Source: Methanobacteriota archaeon (GTDB taxonomy: Archaea > Halobacteriota > Methanosarcinia > Methanosarcinales > Methanosarcinaceae). From it: a DNA stretch of 59,403 nt. The DNA lies in NCBI GenBank assembly GCA_016841625.1, contig JAENYU010000003.1:123073-182475 (forward strand). The letters are read 5' to 3'. Positions 54,785-59,403 of this stretch are shown here, piece after piece (positions within the stretch are counted from its first letter, which is position 1; each line of letters starts with the position of its first letter). A program made the position numbers and the translations under genes. Below the pieces are notes generated by a model. It did not search any database. It had not been told where the DNA came from and saw only the letters and a list, made by a program, of their open reading frames with translations.

Positions 54785-54905
54785 TGCTGCAAGTACTCAA
54801 GCTGTTGAAAGTACTCAAGCTGTTGAAAGTACTCAAGCTGTTGAAAGTACTCAAACTGTTGCAAGTACTCAAGCTGTTGCAAGTATTCAAGCTGTTGCAG
54901 GTTTT
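54785..54905 (+). repeat. 18-bp tandem repeat, nearly seven copies
   Basis: Unit ctgttgaaagtactcaag, with ttgca for ttgaa in some copies. A hairpin-like T-rich tract (ctgccccttttcttttaaaa, 54729-54748) before it may end the thermosome transcript. The remaining bases to 55020 hold nothing evident. Confidence 0.92.
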
Positions 54906-55020
54906 TAACAAAATTTCTTGTGAATCCCCACTATTCTTTTATAAGTTATTTAAGCGGACCTTTTAAAGAATGAAACTATATTAAGTTCTTTTTTAAAGCG
55001 GGTTGCAAGACAAACGATTA

Positions 55021-56148
55021 TCAGGACTTTTCAAGACAGTTTAGTATGTCCCTTGCTTCAAATTGTGTCGTTATTATCCGCGTCCTGCCTCTCTGCCCCT
55101 TGCCTGTAAAGTCCGCATCGACGTAGTTCAGGGCCTTGAGTTTGTTGACCATCCCGTAAAAGCGCGTGTACCCCAGGTCTGTAAGTTCATAGAAGGATTT
55201 GTAAAGTTCTCCTGCCTGGATTTCCCCTTTCCTTGCAACCAGTTCCAGAAGGGTCTTTTCGTGATCTGAGAGAAGGCTTATGCCCCTGCAAAGATGGAGC
55301 AGTTTGGAAGCCTCATAGGCTTTTTCCACATCCTCGGAAGAAACCGTACGGCTTCCCCGCCTCTCGGCATTGAACCCGGAGCGCTTTAAAAGATCGATCC
55401 CTACCCTCAGGTCTCCGGTCTTTTCTACGTACGAGACCACTATTTCCAGGACCTCTTCGGAAACTACCTTCGGATAAAAACCGTACTTCACCCTGTCCCT
55501 CAAAATATCCAGGATTTCCTCAGACCCGTATCTGGGAAAAGAAATCTCTTCCGGTAGGAAAACCGAGTTGACCCGCGCGTCGAGCCTGTAGAGGTCCGAA
55601 GCGTCGTTTACGATCCCGATTACCCCTATCCTGACCCCCGGATACTGTTCATGAGCCCGCAGGAGGGAATACATGACCTCGTTTGCATGCCCTTCATAGC
55701 AGAGGTAGTTGAGGTCGTCCAGGGCCAGGAGCAGCACTTTTTCGGAGGAGATCAGGAAGTCCACAACATTTTCAAAAAGTTTCCTGAAGGCGACCCCTGA
55801 GGAGGGAGGGGAAATCCCGAACATTTTTTTGTAAATCCGGGAAATAACCGCAAAACGCGTGGAATCAATCTGGCAGTTGACCTTCACCGGCACGACGCTG
55901 GTTGTGTGGGCCTCGACTTCCCTGAACACCTTCATGACCGCACTGGTCTTTCCGGTCCCCGGAGGCCCCACCAGCAAGCAGTTCATCGGACGCATGCCGC
56001 GCAGGGTGGGGCGAAGGGCAAACCTGAGCGAGTTCAACTGAGTGTCTCTGTGGGGAAAATAATCAGGGAGGTGGTCAGGTTCGAGTACAGAGAGGTCCTT
56101 GAAAAGGGTTTCGTCCCAGAGTAGCATGTCGTTATTGGTCAAGGGCAA
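55021..56148 (-). CDS. cdc6: Orc1/Cdc6 family replication initiator
   Basis: ORC1/Cdc6 proteins bind origins and load the MCM helicase. The AAA+ ATPase has GPPGTGKTSA (Walker A) and LLLALDDLNYL (Walker B), and sensor regions around RVNSVFLPEEISFP. The C-terminal winged helix covers about residues 295-375 and ends NCLEKS. 375 residues is normal. The start may be TTG 56148 (GGAG just before it) or ATG 56127. An AT-rich region with 22-bp iterons lies upstream, as expected for an origin. Confidence 0.92.
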   Translation of the reverse strand: MPLTNNDMLLWDETLFKDLSVLEPDHLPDYFPHRDTQLNSLRFALRPTLRGMRPMNCLLVGPPGTGKTSAVMKVFREVEAHTTSVVPVKVNCQIDSTRFAVISRIYKKMFGISPPSSGVAFRKLFENVVDFLISSEKVLLLALDDLNYLCYEGHANEVMYSLLRAHEQYPGVRIGVIGIVNDASDLYRLDARVNSVFLPEEISFPRYGSEEILDILRDRVKYGFYPKVVSEEVLEIVVSYVEKTGDLRVGIDLLKRSGFNAERRGSRTVSSEDVEKAYEASKLLHLCRGISLLSDHEKTLLELVARKGEIQAGELYKSFYELTDLGYTRFYGMVNKLKALNYVDADFTGKGQRGRTRIITTQFEARDILNCLEKS

Positions 56149-56462
56149 TTACTCCATTCGTTTATAAGGGTACACCAGATTCGTGTGGTGAATTTTTGAA
56201 TAGATTTTTTTGTCTTTGGAATTATGTTTGTCTTTAGATTATGCTTATCTTTAGATTATGCATATCTTTAGATATTACTTGATGTTTACTGCGATAAATC
56301 ATATAAGATGTAGCTTATAAGATGCAACTTGTTTTAAAAGTTTACTACCTTTCGCAATTTCGTTTGCCATTTAACCTTGATTCCGATTTCAGTTGACCGC
56401 ATTCAATCAAAACCCCGAGAAACGATAAAAACCTTCTTGAAAGTTTCTTAATTTGGGGATAA

Positions 56463-56572
56463 ATGTTTATAAAAGGGATATAAAATATTTATAAAAGGGA
56501 TATAAAATGTTTATAAAAGGGTTATAAAATGCTTATAAAAGGGTTATAAAATATTTGTCAAAGAGATATAAA
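56463..56572 (+). repeat. 22-bp tandem array, five copies, candidate origin iterons
   Basis: Unit atgtttataaaagggatata then aa, with single changes, repeats at exactly 22 bp, about two helical turns. Each copy contains ttataaaaggg. The flanking region (56149-56716) is AT-rich, holds no gene, and also contains a shorter ctttagattatgc-type repeat at 56205-56280. No clear ORB (origin recognition box) sequence was found by eye. Confidence 0.85.
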
Positions 56573-56716
56573 ATGTTTTATTAGTTACCGAAAAAGAAAG
56601 ATGGATCTTTTCAGTTATTCGGAACCGCAACCGATCAGAACCTGCTTTATATAAAAATACAGATATAATACGAGAATGACTATATTGCATGTGCTTGTAT
56701 ATAGGAGGGGGAAAGC

Positions 56717-59350
56717 ATGGAAATCGAATCGAAGTTTCTTGTAACGGATGAAGCGGACTTCCGAGCCCTTGAAAAGCTGTCCCGGTTGGGGGACTATTCC
56801 CTTTCCGAAACTGTGGTCCAGCCCAAAGAAGACAGCTTCCTGGACACGGAAAACATGGCTATAATGGCATCGGGTTACTATCTGCGGCTGCGTAAAGACA
56901 TCGGAAAAGAAGGGCACTGGATAACCATCAAAAGCCTGGGCGGGTTTGAAGGCGGAGCCCACAAAAGAGAAGAACACGTCTGTTTTCTGCCCGAGGGAGT
57001 ACCTATCCTGGAATGCCCCGATACCGGGATCAGGAACAGGATTTTCGAACTTAGCGCAGGTTTTGACCTGTCCACAATCCTGAAACTCAAACAAAAAAGG
57101 GTTGTCAGCCAGGTGAAACTTGGAGAAAGGCACGTAGCCGAACTCTCCATGGACCGGGTGAACCTGAAAAGCGAAAGCAGGGAAAAAACTTACAGCGAAC
57201 TTGAAGTGGAACTAAAAAGCGACGGGAACTCCAAAGACCTGGCCACGATTTCAAAATACCTTCTGGAAAATTACAACCTTACTGAGAGCCCTTTTTCCAA
57301 ATTCGAAAGAGCCGTCCTCTTTAGCGAAAACCTCCCGGAAAAAACCCTGCTGACCCACAGGGAAAGGGCTGTCTGCATGCAGCTCAGAGAACACAAGAAT
57401 ATCTACGGGAAACAGGCCGGAATTCTCCTGGAGCTTGACAGGGGCAAATCGAGTTCGGAACTGAGCCTCCTGTTTAAAATTCCCGAACCTGAAATCGAAG
57501 CCCTCCACTCGAAGTTCAAAAAAGAGAGGCTTTCCTTCTTTCCCTTTGTAATGGAAGACGCCACAGACCGGGAACTCCACTTTAACCCCGGAAGCGGGAT
57601 ACTGGAACAGGGCTGGGAAGCCATGGGTTTTGAGGCATGGACTCCTGAAGCCTTCTTCGAATGCTACAGTGTAGACGAGGCAAAGGCAAAAAGGGTCAGA
57701 GATGCTGCCCTTGCCCTCTTTGACGGGCTTTCCCCCTACCACGGCCTGGGAGCTGAAGAAAGGGAACTGCTTGCCCTGGCAGCCCTCCTGAAAGACATCG
57801 GAATTTCCGTATCCAGGGAAGAAAAAGCTCGAATGAGCAAGGAAATTCTCCTGAGCCACCCCCTGAAAGGCCTCGAACTCCACAGCTTACGCATGCTCGC
57901 CCTGATCACGGAACTCCAGGACCCCGGGTTCAGTGAGAAAAACCTCGGGCAGGCCCTGAAAGAGTCACATATCAGGCTCCTTCCCGGACTCCAGAATAAA
58001 GCCCTGGTGCTCGCAGCCTTCGTCCGGATTGCGGACCTCCTGGAAACCCAGGTTTCCCCTGTCCGGCTCGGCAGGATCCGGCAGCTCGAAGATGCCCTGG
58101 AAATCGAACTGATAGGGCCTGATGCAGAAAAAGCCGGAAAGAAAGCAGAGAAGCGAAGCGAACTCTGGGAATACCTCTTTGGCATAAAACTCTGGTTCAC
58201 CCCGACGGAACAGCCGCATGAAGCCGGAACCGAAGAAGAAGAAGAAGAAGAAGAAGAGAAAAAGGAAGAGGAAGCAAAGGGGGAAGAAGGGGAAGGAAAA
58301 GTCGGAGAAAAGGGAGAAAAAGCTAAAGAGAAGAAAAAAGGCGAAACTTCCAAAAAGTTCACTGTCAGACCCGGAGATTCCATGGGAGAAGTCGCCCACA
58401 GGACATTTTCTTACCAGTTTGCCCGGATGCTGTCCCACGAAAAAGGGACCCGGAAAGGGGAGGATATCGAAGAACTCCATGACATGCGGGTGGCGGTCAG
58501 GCGCATGCGGGCGGCATCAAAGGTCTTTGAAACCTATCTTGACTCCAGGCAACTGAGCCCGCACATGAAAGGGCTTCGCCTTACCCTGGGAGCCCTCGGG
58601 GATGTCCGGGATCTGGACGTTTTCCGGGAAAAGGCAGAGGAGTATCTGGAAACCCTTCCCGAAGGCCACGAACAGGACCTGGACCCCCTCTTTGCCGTGC
58701 TCGGAGAAGAAAGGGAAAAAGCCAGGAAGACCATGCTTGCATACCTGGACAGCGAAAAATACGCCCGCTTCAAAAGGGATTTCTCGGAATTACTTGAAGT
58801 CCCCGGGGCAGGGACCCTTCCCACCAGCAACAAAAAACATGACGCTCTCCCCCACAGGGTAAAGGACGTGCTCCCTTCAGTTATTTACGCCCGCTTCGCC
58901 GACATAGCTGCCTATTCCGAATGGGTGGAAGGGCCTTACGTCTCGGTAGAACGCCTGCACAGGCTCAGGATCGCTGCCAAGGGACTGCGCTACACCTTCG
59001 AGTTTTTTGAGGACGTACTCGGAGATAATACAAAATCCATGATCAAGGAGTTCAAGGGTCTGCAGGACCACCTGGGAGACCTGCACGACGCCGTGGTCGC
59101 AATCGACCTGCTGAGTTCTTACCTGAGGACCGGGGCCTGGGGCCTTGCAGAAAGCGAAACCGGGAAAAAGTCCGGGAAAAAGGAGAAGCTTGAAGGCCTG
59201 GAAGGAGTTGAAACCTACCTGAGATACAGGGAAGAAGAACTCCGGATCCTGCTCGACACTTTCCCCGAAGCCTGGGCAAAGTTCAGGAACAAGGGGTTCA
59301 GGGAAAAGATCGAAGAAGCCATCGAAAACCTTCATGAGACTCCTTCATGA
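56717..59350 (+). CDS. CYTH - Ppx-C-like - CHAD fusion protein
   Basis: The 877-residue protein joins three modules. Residues 1-205 are CYTH (triphosphate tunnel metalloenzyme) with the signature E2-I-E4-S-K6 (ExExK). A helix-turn-helix-like stretch follows (about 212-275). Residues about 315-480 resemble the C-terminal HD-like domain of Ppx/GppA exopolyphosphatases, but the key His is replaced: ALLKDIG instead of ALLHDIG. A Glu/Lys-rich linker (about 500-545) leads to CHAD (about 555-870) with its His-rich helices LHDMRVAVRRMR, LHRLRIAAKGLRY, and LQDHLGDLHDAV. All three modules bind or process polyphosphate or triphosphate, so a polyphosphate-related role is likely. GGAGGGGG precedes the ATG. 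Confidence 0.88.
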   Translation: MEIESKFLVTDEADFRALEKLSRLGDYSLSETVVQPKEDSFLDTENMAIMASGYYLRLRKDIGKEGHWITIKSLGGFEGGAHKREEHVCFLPEGVPILECPDTGIRNRIFELSAGFDLSTILKLKQKRVVSQVKLGERHVAELSMDRVNLKSESREKTYSELEVELKSDGNSKDLATISKYLLENYNLTESPFSKFERAVLFSENLPEKTLLTHRERAVCMQLREHKNIYGKQAGILLELDRGKSSSELSLLFKIPEPEIEALHSKFKKERLSFFPFVMEDATDRELHFNPGSGILEQGWEAMGFEAWTPEAFFECYSVDEAKAKRVRDAALALFDGLSPYHGLGAEERELLALAALLKDIGISVSREEKARMSKEILLSHPLKGLELHSLRMLALITELQDPGFSEKNLGQALKESHIRLLPGLQNKALVLAAFVRIADLLETQVSPVRLGRIRQLEDALEIELIGPDAEKAGKKAEKRSELWEYLFGIKLWFTPTEQPHEAGTEEEEEEEEEKKEEEAKGEEGEGKVGEKGEKAKEKKKGETSKKFTVRPGDSMGEVAHRTFSYQFARMLSHEKGTRKGEDIEELHDMRVAVRRMRAASKVFETYLDSRQLSPHMKGLRLTLGALGDVRDLDVFREKAEEYLETLPEGHEQDLDPLFAVLGEEREKARKTMLAYLDSEKYARFKRDFSELLEVPGAGTLPTSNKKHDALPHRVKDVLPSVIYARFADIAAYSEWVEGPYVSVERLHRLRIAAKGLRYTFEFFEDVLGDNTKSMIKEFKGLQDHLGDLHDAVVAIDLLSSYLRTGAWGLAESETGKKSGKKEKLEGLEGVETYLRYREEELRILLDTFPEAWAKFRNKGFREKIEEAIENLHETPS

Positions 59351-59403
59351 GACTCCTTCATGAGACTCCTTCATGAGACTCCTTCATGAGACTCCTTCAT
59401 GAG
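59328..59403 (+). repeat. 13-bp tandem repeat across the end of the CHAD gene
   Basis: Five or more copies of tccttcatgagac begin inside the last codons of the preceding gene and continue through its stop codon to the window edge, so the array may extend further. Confidence 0.92.

Overview
The window is a 59.4 kb piece of archaeal chromosome, almost certainly from Methanosarcina or a close relative. The assignment rests on gene content: F420 biosynthesis (cofE), the methanogen protein pair DUF1890/DUF1894, O-phosphoseryl-tRNA(Cys) synthetase (sepS), archaeal 7,8-dihydroneopterin aldolase (mptD), an AceTr-family acetate transporter, archaetidylserine synthase and decarboxylase beside archaeosortase A, thermosome, Orc1/Cdc6, PCNA, primase large subunit, TFS and Hef. 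TATA boxes and GGAGG/GGTGA ribosome binding sites are archaeal in style, and TTG/GTG starts are common. No tRNA, rRNA, insertion sequence or CRISPR array was found.

Layout. 0.3-9.7 kb: a deoxycytidylate deaminase, cofE, a candidate box C/D sRNA, a small conserved protein, hsp20 (apparently starting at ATA), apgM, aspartate kinase, purM, and the DUF1890/DUF1894 pair with a detached DUF1894 paralogue. 9.8-14 kb: three tandem paralogues with a ribbon-helix-helix-like N-terminus and a large unrecognised C-terminal region. 14-22 kb: a PUA protein, a bactofilin-like protein, argD-hisC, mptD and the minus-strand operon artA-asd-pssA (surface-protein anchoring plus the lipid enzymes that probably supply its substrate). 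22-30 kb: a nudix-tfs pair, pcn-priL, cbiA/cfbB, moaA, a 56-residue protein, surE and an acetate transporter.

30.3-39 kb is an AT-rich accessory island. It holds a CPBP protease, a HepT/MntA toxin-antitoxin pair, an orphan HEPN-like nucleotidyltransferase-binding protein, a pentapeptide-repeat potassium-channel-like protein, and an 830-residue secreted protein with two PGF-pre-PGF-like domains that is a candidate archaeosortase substrate. Four copies of a composite repeat of roughly 380-430 bp, with conserved hairpins, run through it; this is the best candidate here for an undescribed structured element.

39-59.4 kb returns to core genes: glyS, hef, an SSSCA1-family zinc protein, a UPF0147 protein, a translin-family protein, sepS, a DUF169 remnant, a lidless Hsp70 with a membrane-anchored J-protein, a thermosome subunit, orc1/cdc6 with a 5 x 22 bp repeat array upstream, and a CYTH / degenerate Ppx-C-like / CHAD fusion.

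A recurrent trait is that most gaps carry their own private short tandem repeat (13-30 bp units), often starting at or inside the 3' end of a gene. All functions are assigned from sequence motifs read by eye; no database search was run.
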